Shown in pieces: positions 23,105 to 34,587 of a stretch of DNA of 64,000 nt. Origin of the DNA: Kryptolebias marmoratus. Lineage: Eukaryota; Chordata; Actinopteri; Cyprinodontiformes; Rivulidae. Where the stretch lies: positions 10,194,595 to 10,258,594 of the forward strand of contig NC_051434.1 of NCBI RefSeq assembly GCF_001649575.2, read 5' to 3'. Made by a program: the position numbers and the translations under genes. The notes below the pieces were generated by a model. That model was not told the DNA's origin and searched no databases. It saw only the letters and a list, made by a program, of their open reading frames with translations. Positions within the stretch are counted from its first letter, which is position 1. Every line of letters starts with the position of its first letter.

Positions 23105-23510
23105 ATGTCAAGCTCAGGATGTGTGTTGTGAATGACTCTCAGCTACTACCGTGTCAAATTTTAGCTCAGTGATTGTTAAACTGACTGAGTTACCACCTCT
23201 TCTGTGTGGGCTAAGGTCGATTAGCTGTGGTGGCCATCTTGAAATGGACTGACTCCAAAAGTTAATTAGTTGTGGATGCACATCTAGTGATTACTCTCCA
23301 AAGGTTTCATTAAAATCCGTTGAGTGGTTCATAAAATATTTTGCTATTTTGCACCAAATCTTAGCTGAGTATTTGTAAAACTGGATGAAATGTTGACATT
23401 TTTGTTTTTGCTTTTGTCGCTTAGCTGTGGATGTAATGATTACCTTCTGCAAGTTCCATTAAAGTTCGTTAAGTGGTTCATGAGATATTTTGCTAACAGA
23501 CAGACATAAT
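23105..23510 (-). mobile_element. Family A repeat, two adjoining reverse pieces
   Basis: ACTCTCAGCTACTACC, GTGGTGGCCATCTTGAA and GAGTGGTTCATAAAATATTT mark a first piece. A second GTGGTTCATGAGATATTTTG near 23472 marks another diverged piece. Confidence 0.65.
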
Positions 23511-23639
23511 CGCCCTACTTAGCCTTTCACTCTCCTGCTATTTGCCATTTCTTGCCTTTAAGGTTCATGTGACTTCATCTGATCAGTTGCTTTTTTATGT
23601 ATCATTTATTTTTTATTAAGCCCAGCTGTAAATGAGTAA

Positions 23640-24229
23640 AAGTGCAGACGCGTAACAAAAAATGAAAAGCTTCCTCCTCGGTTCTAATTGGCTGACGGAG
23701 GCGCACACCTGTGCCGCCACATCACCTTACTCGAATCGATGCGTTTGGCCGAGCAGAAAGTCTCTGCACCGTTTATTCACCGGCACAAACAACGGGGCGA
23801 TGAGAGTGGGCGGAGTTCGCGCCACCTTCTAACGGCGACTCGGCCCCGAGCGTCTGCCGCGTACGCCCCGCCCACATCCAAACGGGTCGCGCACCGGCGG
23901 ACCCGATAAGGAGCACCCCCCCCCTTCCTTCCACTCGGATTTTTAGCGCGTCTGCGTTAGTTGTCGCCCCGCCGAGCGAATAACTCGACTTTAGGTAGTT
24001 TAGGAACGACCTAAAAACAACTTAATACTTTAACTTCGACTTCTATTTAACCGCACGCCTCCCTCAGTCCTTGCCGGGTTTTGTCAGTGGGTGGTGTCCA
24101 CCATCCTCCGGTGGCTGCTGATGAGGAGGAGCTTGAGCAGATGTTGCCCGAAGAAGTTAGTGACACATTCTTCAGACGCGGCACATGTGTTGGTGCTCGA
24201 TCCTGCCGAGGATAGGGGGACCCTGCGAG
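23640..24229 (+). promoter_or_regulatory. CpG-rich promoter and probable non-coding exon 1 of the y+LAT-type transporter
   Basis: A GC- and CpG-rich island stands out from AT-rich flanks. It has a CCAAT-type box (CTAATTGGCTGAC) near 23684 and GC boxes around 23807 and 23868. A donor-like GCGAG|GTAACT lies at 24229/24230. The next acceptor on this strand is at 27628, in the transporter's 5' UTR, so this is probably its first exon. A uORF begins at 24121 (see findings). The splice is inferred, not proven. Confidence 0.55.
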
Positions 24230-24954
24230 GTAACTGGCTGTGTTTTGTTTGAATTACACCCATCTTTCAGCCTTTAAACACCGTCGACAGCGGCGTGTTT
24301 AATGGGGCTTCACTTTAACTTCCTTTAATAAACGTTAGCATGATATGTCGGTAACATCATGTATGTACATCACCAGCTGCTTGGTTTGTTAGCTAAAAGC
24401 TAAACATTTAGCTGCTTTGAGGGGACATTAAAACCGACTCCGTTTAGACTTATCATTCTTAGGTGATGAGTCAAAGCTTGAGCTGGAAAAAAACACTTAA
24501 TTCATCCCCCTTTTTAAATGTGGTATTAGCCACCGGTGCTAACTCGGATACATCAACCTCCGGCTCGCGCTGATCACCCTGTAGCACGAGGCGGTTTGTG
24601 AAGCGGAAAAACACCGGGGGTGGGGGGGTTTGGGGTCGTCGTGGAACCCGAGCGTGTCAGTCCCGGATCGATTTTGGTTCTTTAAAAATGTCACGCAGGT
24701 AAGAAACGCTCAGGAGACGCGGAGCGTCCACGTTTCTGAGCGCCCATCATCCGACCGGTGTTCAGCCGAGCTTCGTGCCCCTCCGTCAGGCGAGGAGCGC
24801 GCCGCTCGGGGCTGCGCGCGCCTCGGGCGAACATGACGCAATGAGTTTTTCCTGTAGGGTTAGACAATATGAAAATCAAAATACTTTCTCTTTTTTTTGT
24901 CGGCTTTCTCACTGTCACCCGCCGACCTAAGGCGACAGAGGAGCGTTAATGTGT

Positions 24955-25635
24955 TTGTACTTGTCTGTTAGCAAAATATCTCGCGAACCACAGGGCGGAT
25001 TTTATTGATACTCTCATAAACTAATCAATGGATGTCACCCCAATTCAAGATGGCTTCCACAGCTAACTCAGTTTTACAGATATTGGCCTGGTAGTAGCAG
25101 AGACTGATCCGCAACACCAACTGATCGCACAAGACCGGTATATTTAAAAATTTGCCACTTTCTATCACCCCTGCTCAGTCTGTTAGCAAAATATCTCTCA
25201 ACCCACTGGACTGATCTTTACGAAACTTCCAAAAATGATAAACCTTTCAAACCAACTACAATCAAGATGGCTGCCACAGCCAACTAGCTTTTCAAGACCC
25301 CAAAATGGGAGCCGTTCAGTCAGTTTTACAGATCTTGTGCTGAAATTGGGCATGTTAGTAGCTGAGACTGATTCACAACACATAACTTGAGCAAAAACTT
25401 AAAAACTGTGTACGTCTGCAACTGATTAACTTTTGGAATCACGCCGGCTGCCGCGGCTAATCAACATTATTGACACAAATAGTTACAACTTTTGACAGAT
25501 ACTGAGCTGATGTTTGATATGGTAGTAGCTGAGAGAGTCCTCAAGGTTTGACAAACGGCTGCAGCTTCATCCCTTCTGATCCTAGACTGAGAGGCAATTT
25601 ATCATTCTTTAAAGGGATGCCAGGTCTTTAATTAC
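24955..25635 (+). mobile_element. Cluster of three family A repeats in transporter intron 1
   Basis: Three successive partial copies begin near 24960, 25175 and 25420. The first two start with CTGTTAGCAAAATATCTC, and the last ends in the terminal GGGATGCCAGGTCTTTAATT. Confidence 0.65.
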
Positions 25636-27444
25636 TCAAATGTATTATTTTGTTGTTTATGAATGTTTCAAGTCTGTATTTTTCTAAAGAAGAGTTTTTT
25701 TTAGTTTTGATGTTTAGATTTATGTCTTTAAGTTCTGCGAGTTCGGTTTATGTCATGGTATTTCTGTTTTTACTCTATACGTTGAGTTTTGTCTCCCTTC
25801 ATCATGTTTTGTTTTGTGTTTTTTGTTTTGTCTGACCGCCACAGGGGTCCCTAAACACAGCTTTGTTGTAAACATATACACAGTGGTTAAATGATTTACT
25901 TGTAATTTGCTTACACTTTCTGGAAAGAAATCTGAACTTTGAGTAAAACCGGCTCAAAATTGTTACTTTTAGTTGACATATAACATGCAAAGAGGGTGTT
26001 TGTCTCGTTTTTCAAGGTAAAATGTTTCATTAGTAAAGCTCAGGAATAAACTTCTGTATAAATCTAAAGGCTCCAGATATCAGACTCACAGATGTGGTGT
26101 ATTTAAGACCCGTCTGTAAAATCCTTTTTCATTTTTCTGATTTCAAACACAAACATATTTTGACCTAACAGAATAGTAGAAATGTTAAAAGTTAAGATTA
26201 AACTTAGATATTATTCAAGTTTCCAGTAACTTTAGTTTTGTCAGTGAGGGTTGGCTGTTTTCACCACAGGGACATAATCCAACATTACAAACTGTTCAGT
26301 CGTTTTAGACGTGAGAATAAGCCGGTTTTATTCTTAAAGGTATTGAGTTTTAATCACGTCGTAATAATTATAGTAGCTGAGTAACTTGTGTGTTTTCTGT
26401 ATGAAAAGGGGACGTGCAAACAGCACGTGTTGTGGAAGTTGTTGGATGTTTCCCGAACTCATAAACAGCGGTGGAGGACGTTGGCTGCAGGAGCCATATT
26501 GGCTTAAAGATGAGGAACAGATGCTTACATAATTTAATTTATTTAATAAGAGGGGAGGACGGACTTGGCTTCATCCAGTCTTTAACAGACCGGCGCCAAG
26601 TCCTAGTCGTGATAATTTGAGGTTAAAACTTTGTAGCGTTTCTTTTTAAAAGTGATAAACATTTCATGCTTTGCTGCAGTGAATAAAACGAGACAAAGAT
26701 AAGACATCTTCTGTTTTGGATCATTGAAACTTTTCAATGGACACCTTTGTATCGTTGTTTTCACGCCTAAAGTCATTTCCAAATCTGTTTCTTTTATCAG
26801 AGTATTTCTTGTAAACATCTTCACTGGTGGTGTATGTAAAGGCCAGTATTATAATTATTGGTGTTGATAATAATATAAACGAAACTTATCATTTGCATGA
26901 TTTTAGAATACTGTTCCTAAACCTCTTAAGTCCATCACAAATATATTACTGATCATTCTTTGTTCTTTGAGTTTTTAGTCTGTTCAGACAGACTTTTAAA
27001 GTCTCCTGAAGTCTGTGTCAGTGTTAGAGATGTATATTATCTAAAGTCTAAAGTCGAAAGTAAGTAGTCTTCAGCCATAAAATTTAAACCGTCTTGTTTT
27101 CAGCTGTCTGTAACAAGCTGTTGTCAGACAGGTTTGTTTTAAAACTCTCTAATAGCTTCAACTCGGTGGCCTTCAGAAAAATGTCTTTCTTTGAGTTTCG
27201 TGGTAGCTAAATATGTACGGCCTGTTGTAAAACACAGCTCAGATTGTTTTACATTGCTCTTCAATGAGGTCAGACCCAAATAACAATTAGTTTAAATCTT
27301 TAAATTTGGCTTCTAATAGCGCCTTTTTTATTCCACGGCACTGTGGCGTACAGCACAGGTTTTTAAAAAATGTTTGAAGTTTTTTATCTGGCACAAAAAT
27401 TATTCTGATAAATTTTCTTGAGCTGAAAACTCCAAATCATGTGA

Positions 27445-27545
27445 TTGATACACCTGTATGACCGACTGACTGATACACCTGCATGACCGACTGACTGATA
27501 CACCTGTATGTCTGACTGACCGATACACCTGTGTGACCGATTGAC
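27445..27545. repeat. 25-base minisatellite upstream of transporter exon 2
   Basis: Four copies of a unit of type GATACACCTGTATGACCGAC begin exactly every 25 bases (27447, 27472, 27497, 27522). Confidence 0.85.
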
Positions 27546-27628
27546 CGGACATCCCGAGTTCGTTCCAAATCTCCGAACACGTGAGGCACGTTTATGACGA
27601 GGCTGTATGTCCTTGTTTTTGTTTGCAG

Positions 27629-27813
27629 AGTATCCCAGTGGAGAAGTACGCCTTGGGTTCAATGGCTGTTTGAAATGGACACAACCTTGGCCTCTTTGTG
27701 ACCTCCCCACCAACCTCCCCCTTTTCTTTTTTTGCCCTGTGCTTCCACCTCTGTCGGTCCCCGTGAATCTTTCCCCGCCAGGACTGAGGGCTTGAAGCTG
27801 CGAACGCCTCAGG
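27629..27813 (+). other. 5' UTR part of transporter exon 2
   Basis: The acceptor TTTGTTTGCAG ends at 27628 and the leader runs to the ATG at 27814. The leader is open in the same frame as the main ORF until TGA at 27793-27795. The acceptor is strong; the exon's link to 24229 is inferred. Confidence 0.55.
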
Positions 27814-30800
27814 ATGGTTGCTGAAGTAGACTCGGCTTCTGTAGGCAGCGGCGTTAGGCTGAAACAGGAGATTTCCCTCCTCCACGGGGTCTGCCTCATT
27901 GTGGGAAATATGATTGGCTCTGGGATCTTCGTCTCACCTAAGGTAAGAGTCCGAGCTTCTTTAAAATTCCAGCACCGACATCCACGGACCTTCAGCTCTG
28001 TGTTGCATCATATTTAGGATAAAAAAGTGCAGCTTTAAATCTCATCTATCATTGTTTTTTAATTCAGTTGATCGTTATGTGGTTCAGTTTACATAAAGAT
28101 CTTTCCATCTTTGTTTTGATATGCAAGTCGTGTTGCCCGATGTTTTTACTGATTCTCCACCTGTGTGTCTTTGCAGGGAGTTCTCATGTACACAGGCTCT
28201 TTTGGCTTGTCTCTGATAGTGTGGACCATCGGTGGGATATTCTCCGTGTTCGGAGCGTTGTGCTACGCCGAGCTTGGCACCACCATCCGGAAGTCTGGAG
28301 CTTCCTACGCCTACATCCTGGAGGCCTTTGGAGGCTTCTTGGCTTTTATTCGGTTTGTAGAAACTCTTCTTGTTTGTTTTTAATTGATCAAACACTGCAT
28401 ATAATCTGAACCAAACCTGTGTGTTTTGTGTATTCATTGTGTAGACATTACAGGCATGTTAGAATAAAAATTCATCATTCATTAATCTGTCTTTTCTGTG
28501 TCAGGCTGTGGACGTCCCTGTTGATAGTAGAACCAGCCTGTCAGGCTGTGATCGCCTTGACCTTCTCCAACTACTTGGTCCAACCCTTCTATCCCACCTG
28601 CTCAGCCCCTTATCACGCCGTCCGCCTTTTTGCCGCCGCCATCATATGTAAGGCTTTTCCCATGCTCTTCATCCCAGCTGTTATTTGGGTGGTAAATAGA
28701 CACGTGGGCTGACAGAAGTCGTGGTGTGCTTGCAAAAATGTGTACAGATAATAAGGGTAACCTTTTTGCCAACTACAAACCAAACAAAGTTTGATATTTA
28801 AGACAATTGGGTCTCTGAATCGCTTAAATGGCACAACATATGTGAAGTCCAACTGCTTTGCAAGTGTAAATTGGTTCTGTCATTACTTTGTGTGCATTTA
28901 TTTAAGCTGCTGGCAACAAAGTAAATAAGGAAAAATCTTTTTATGTAAATTAGTACTTTATAAATATTTTTGCAGTTAATTGCTGTTCCTCAAACAATCG
29001 GCTTTATCTAACTGATCCTTCTGTGTTGCTAAACAATTGTTAACACAGAAGGATCATAAAACTTGAACTTCCTCTTCCATGAAACGTCTCTGAGATGTTC
29101 TTCAGGACCACCTGGCTGCAACTTTTGAGGCTTTGGCATCAAAACACAACTTTTTAATCCAGTCTTTCCTTCTGCATTTAAAGAATATGTTTATGACTAC
29201 AGTTTAAATTCAGATTAATGCCTCCTTAAAGCTGCCTTGCTTTGTAAATGCACTAGGTGAGGCTTTGCAGCGCTAAACTGAGGTATGAATGTAATGCAAA
29301 CCCCAGCAGTCGAGTCTTAAACCTTCAGGCTTGGGTTTGTTTAGAGAGCATAGTGCGTTTCCCCCTGACAGAGCGGTAAAATATGCGGCAGAGCAGGTTG
29401 TAAACAGATCAGGTTTATTCGAAAGTTGAACCGCTGCTGCCGATTCGCATAAAACGCCTTTGATGATTAATCAGTGCTCTTATTCTTGCGCAGGCAGTTT
29501 GAAATCATTCTCCTTTTCATGTACCTGGATGTCTAAACACATAATCTTCCTGAAAATTGAACGTCTCATTCAATATTGTACACGCAGATCTCTTTTTAAG
29601 TGGATTCAGTGAACGTGTGGTGCATGACTCTGACAAAACGGGAATGATTTTCTTCGGAAGTTCTTTAAGTGACAGTCTTTGCTCTAATTTTCCCTGCTTT
29701 TATTCATCACTCTTTGTTTTGTAGAGTGATTTATTTTCCGTCTTCCTGTCCGTCAGGTTTGCTCACTGCCGTGAACTGCATGAAAGTAAAATGGGGTGCG
29801 ATTCTTCAGGTCGTCTCCACCGTAGCCAAGGTCCTCGCTCTCATCGTCATAATCATCACCGGCCTGGTTAAGCTGGGACAAGGTATTGTCCTATTGACGT
29901 GTTACAAATAAAAGCGTTTTATGACACTTCTCAGAACTGGAGGCGCGAGACAATGCAGCATTGTTCTGCATTACAGCTGGAAGGCTGTTCAGAGTTACTG
30001 ATTAGCCTGTCAGCAGTCTGTGCAGAAACACCACCTTGTAGAAAAGATTACTTTGATTTAAACTTTTTAGTTTAATGCAGATTTGTGCCTTTAGCAGTGA
30101 CTGTGCAATAAAAGATTTTTCTCATTTAAATCAACACTATGGTGGATACGCACTGAACTGTCTCTTACTCACCTTATCTAGTCTTTAAAATTTAGTTTCT
30201 GAACATATTTTAGCAGTGTTGTTGCATCCTTTTTTCATTTATGTCAGAACTGTAAGGCCCCGTAGAAATGTTTGCTGCATTTATCACAATTATTGCTTTT
30301 ATTCAGTCAACCAAACTAATCTGGTTAACTCGCAGCCGAACCCCGAGAGATCTGTAGCAGCAAAAATAATCAACAAGTAGTGAGATGTCTGTTTCAAAGA
30401 ATCACGAGAAAGATCGATCTTTGTCTTTGAAAAAGAATTTTATTCCGAAGGCAAACGAGCGTTCGGAGATCCCACTCACTGAGCTCAGTCAGGAGAAGAG
30501 GCCCGAAAGAAAAACAATGTACAGTTTTATAAGGAGACTTTATTACATAATTTTTCAGTCACACTTTTTCATAGTTACTGAGCAGCTTCGCTTCTCACAA
30601 AGAAGATCTGATAATACAGAATTCCAGAAGGGAGGACCAGAGTCTTCCTCAGTTCCCACATAGAACAGAGAACAGAAGCATTTCAAACCTTGATACAAAA
30701 CATAACAGTTAGAAGAAGAATAACGTCATTTAGTCTTCACTTGTGCAGGCAAGAATCATAATTATTGTTATACATTTTACTATTAAAAAGAACAACGTTA

Positions 30801-33800
30801 AAATTTTCCATTACAGATCAGGTCTGCAGACGGACCTTTCTCAGTCCTTCCCTCTGATCAGGTGTTTTGATTTGTATTTAATTCGATTTCTCAGTCAGTT
30901 TGAGGCTTAAAGCATTAAATATTATTTTCTGTCGTAACACTGAGCCTGGAGTTTTTTTTAGTTTTCTGTTTGTATTGGTTAACAATATTTAAAACATTTT
31001 TATATTCTCTGTAAAATGTAAAAAAGGAAGGAAGTCACACAAAGAAATGTTTTTTTTTCTTCTCTATATAAACAAACTTGAGTTTCTCCAGCTGATTCGT
31101 TGACTAGGACCTGATTTGTTTTGTGTAGCCTAACAAGAAGTTACTCATTGTGAATTAATTTCATATAAATGAACTGAGTGATAGTTTAAATCTGTGATAA
31201 TTTAATGGCTCAGAGTCTTAACTCGAGCATCATATGATGGTACCTAGATGCAGGTATTTTCTCAAACTGTGTGTATTTATTGACTAGATTTATGTATTTA
31301 AATCAAATAAAGCCTGGATTAAAAAGATCACTAGATTCAGTTTAGTTTTCAGAACAGCTGCTTGGATTTTGACTGAATAACTTAAAAGACATCTGCAGCA
31401 CTCAGTCTCAGATGGTGACAGCGTTGTCCTTGTGTTTGAGCAGGTTTTGACCAGAATTTTCAGGACTCGTTCAAAGACTCCAAGCTGAACCCTGGTGATA
31501 TGGCTCTCGCCCTCTACTCGGCGCTCTACTCCTACTCCGGCTGGGACACGCTCAACTTTATCACAGAGGAGATCAAGAACCCAGAGAGGTGTGGCGTTGC
31601 ATTTTTCATATTTATTAAAATAATTAATTTTAGTCACATGACCACATGCAGTGCAGGGTTTTTTGAAAAATGCATGTTTAACTTTGAATAAATCTCGTCT
31701 AGATGCTATAAAATCCTTCTCCTCCGTAGGAATCTACCCTTGTCCATTGCGATTTCCATGCCCATCGTCACGATAATCTACATCTTGACCAATGTAGCGT
31801 ACTATGTCGTCATGGATGCAGACACGGTGCTCAGCAGTGAAGCTGTTGCTGTGGTGAGTGTGTGATGTTAATCATCCAACAGTTTGACCACGTGGACACT
31901 AACTAAACCTCGTCATTGAGCTGCATTTACACATGTGTTGAGCCTTATGGAAAAATCAGGTTTAGGTCTTTATGTTTTGTTTTTATTGTAATCATTTCCT
32001 CTCTGGTAGTCACAAGCATCTGGCTCTGCTGCATCCTCGTGCTTATCTGTGACCGTAGGAGCCGAGACTGCAGCAGCCTCGTTTAGCTAAAGACGTTAGA
32101 GGAGCAGCAGGAAGTTCATGATCTCATTAGGCCTCTGATGGAGGAAGAGCTGTACTTGTGCCTGTTGTCATTGCCATTAGAGGATCGTTTTATTGGAGTG
32201 TTTACTGTGATGGTTTACAAATGTTGTCATCACGTCACGAGCGCTGTGCCCCTTGAAATTAGGTGAAGTAACATCAAACTTTTTGCAGGAATTGTAGAGT
32301 AGGGATTGGGTTTTAGTTTTTCCTAGAAACTATTGAAGCCTAAGATATGTGTCTGAATCTCACCTGAGAGCGTGTCGGTGATAAACGCTGTTCTGAATCC
32401 TTTCTCAGACGTTTGCAGACGAGGTGCTGGGCTGGGCACGATGGCTGATCCCCATTTCTGTGGCCATTTCCTGCTACGGAGGCCTCAACTCCTCCATCAT
32501 TGCTGCCTCCAGGTCTGTGAACACACCCAGATTTCTGTCTTAAAGACCTGGTTGACTTTACCAATAATATTTTGAGCAAATCAATAATCCGTTTTCTGTT
32601 GCAGGTTGATTTTTGTTGGGTCCAGAGAAGGCCACCTTCCTAATGTCCTGTGCATGATCCACATCAAGTGCTACACTCCAATCCCAGCACTGCTTTTTAA
32701 TGTTAGTCTTTCACTGTTTTAGTGAGTTTTGACTCATTCCAGTTTTTTTCCCTTTTCTCAAATGTAACATTTTGTCTCGTTTGTGTGTGGTTCTTCTCCC
32801 AGGGTGCCATGTCTCTGTTGTACCTGTCTGTGCCCGATGTCTACCAGCTGATCAACTACTTCAGTTTTAATTACTGGCTCTTCATCGGCATGTCCATAGC
32901 CAGTCAGATCTACCTTCGCTTCAAAGCTCCTGATATGCCGCGACCCGTTAAGGTAGCAGAACCTGTGGCAGCACGAGTTGTGTTGTGCTAGACTTAAACT
33001 CGAATAACACTCATTTTTACATTTTTACTAAACCACTCTGTGCGGTGCACAAGTAAGCTGTGTTTGAAGCAGTTCTTCACATTTTGTTTACATGAAATTT
33101 TTAAAAATTAAATGCCGAGCCTGCAGCTGCAGCGGTTCTAAAGATATAATGTCATTCCTCTGTTGGCTAAGAGAACAAGGATAAAAAAGGCTGTATGTTA
33201 TCTTTACATTTCTTGTTCACTTGGTGAGAAATTAATTTACTTTTGCGTACTCATCAGTACCTGCAGCTCTGTAGGTCTGATCATCATCAGTCGTAGCTTC
33301 AGTAATGAGTCCTGACAGTGTTTCGAAGCCCCTGATGTTTCAAACCTGATAACTTGGAATATTTAATTATCTTAATCCTACAGGTAGCTGCATTGCAGAG
33401 CAACCAGGATTACAATGGAAGCATCAGAAAAATTGGAATAATCTTTTTAAATGTTTCTTTTTTCTCTCTCTCATCTCTCCTGCAGCTCTCCTTGTTCTTC
33501 CCAATAGTTTACTGCTTGTGCAGCATTTTCCTGCTGGTGGTTCCTCTCTACAGTGACACCATCAACTCCCTTGTTGGGATCACCGTTGCTCTGTCGGGGG
33601 CACCGGTCTACTATGTCTGCTTCCACCTGCCGCCCACCTCCAGGCCAGCCTTCCTCGTCAAAACGCTCAGTAAGAACGACCGCGCCGAATGTGGGCGTAG
33701 TAGATCGGTCGGCACAGATCCTGGAAGTTTGAATATCTGTTGCAAATGATCTTTCATGTTACTGAAGAGTTTTACTTTGTGCCCAGTTGGGAAAATTTTG

Positions 33801-34587
33801 GATCATTTAGCACAGGGGTGGCCATCCCTGGTCCTCAAGGGCCACCATCCTGCATGTTTTCCTTGTTTCTCTGCTCCAACACACCTGATTCAGTGGTTAA
33901 ATCACCTCTTCATGTTCTGCAGAAGCCTGTTAATCCCCCATTGATTCAAATCAGGTGTACTACTGTACTCAGATTTACATTTAATTTAAAGAGAACTGGA
34001 TTTTCCAATGAACAGAAAAGCATCAGCTTGTATTTTGAGTGACATCTTTATATTTCTCTAGCGGTCAAATCTGAGCTCAGATATTTCCCGTTTCTTTTAA
34101 TATTTTTTTTTATCGTATTTTCCTTTTCTTGAAGTCCCAACCCAAGCAGCACAGAGGAACAGGAACAGGTTTTCTCCTGAATGTTATGAATCGCTTTCAT
34201 GAGTGGATTATTAGTTGCTTTCGTACAAACCAGCTTCCATAGATCCAAGTAAAAATGCTGTGAATTGGTGATTAGTGGGATTAAGATTAGAGTTTCAAAG
34301 TTCAGTGAGAAGTCTACGAACTAAATGACTCTAATATTTAAACCTCGTGTTTAATCCTGTCAAACTTTATGCTAAATGGTTAAAACGAGGAATCCTGTGA
34401 GCTTAACACCAGTATTTGTTTTAAGTATATATTTGCCGTTTTCACAAGCTCCCCTTGAGATTTTTCCATATGTTTTTCCCATCTCTCTGCAGATAAGGTT
34501 TCTCTGGTCACCCAGAAGCTCTGCATGTGTTGCGTGGCCTCGCCAGATATCGATCTTGACAACATAGACCCTGAAAAGATCGAATGA
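27814..34587 (+). CDS. SLC7 light-chain amino-acid exchanger, y+LAT (SLC7A6/SLC7A7-like) type
   Basis: Eleven coding exons: 27814-27942, 28177-28352, 28505-28647, 29757-29882, 31444-31588, 31730-31853, 32409-32512, 32605-32701, 32803-32952, 33486-33669, 34493-34587. Phases join to 490 residues (human y+LAT1 has 511, with a longer N terminus). The APC-fold substrate motif GSGIF is at 35-39. Hydrophobic segments run throughout, consistent with 12 TM helices. Cys134 in the TM3-TM4 loop (PTC) matches the residue that forms the disulfide to the SLC3A2/4F2hc heavy chain. The [16 protein letters not shown] and NPERNLPLSI segments are y+LAT-like rather than LAT1/LAT2-like. From the family, it should exchange cationic amino acids for neutral ones plus sodium at the plasma membrane; that substrate range is inferred. 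The start is supported by an in-frame TGA 21 bases upstream. Which paralogue it is, a6, a7 or a fish-specific copy, is unresolved. Confidence 0.93.
33815..33960 (+). mobile_element. Truncated hAT-type non-autonomous element in transporter intron 11
   Basis: Begins CAGGGGTGGCCATCCCTGGT, with CTCAAGGGCCACC and CTCCAACACACCTGATTC, the left half of a very common fish hAT MITE. The matching right terminus is missing. Confidence 0.65.

Noticed and set aside
27384..27899. 171-codon minus-strand ORF over transporter exon 2
   Set aside because: Includes the 25-base minisatellite and the antisense of a real exon.
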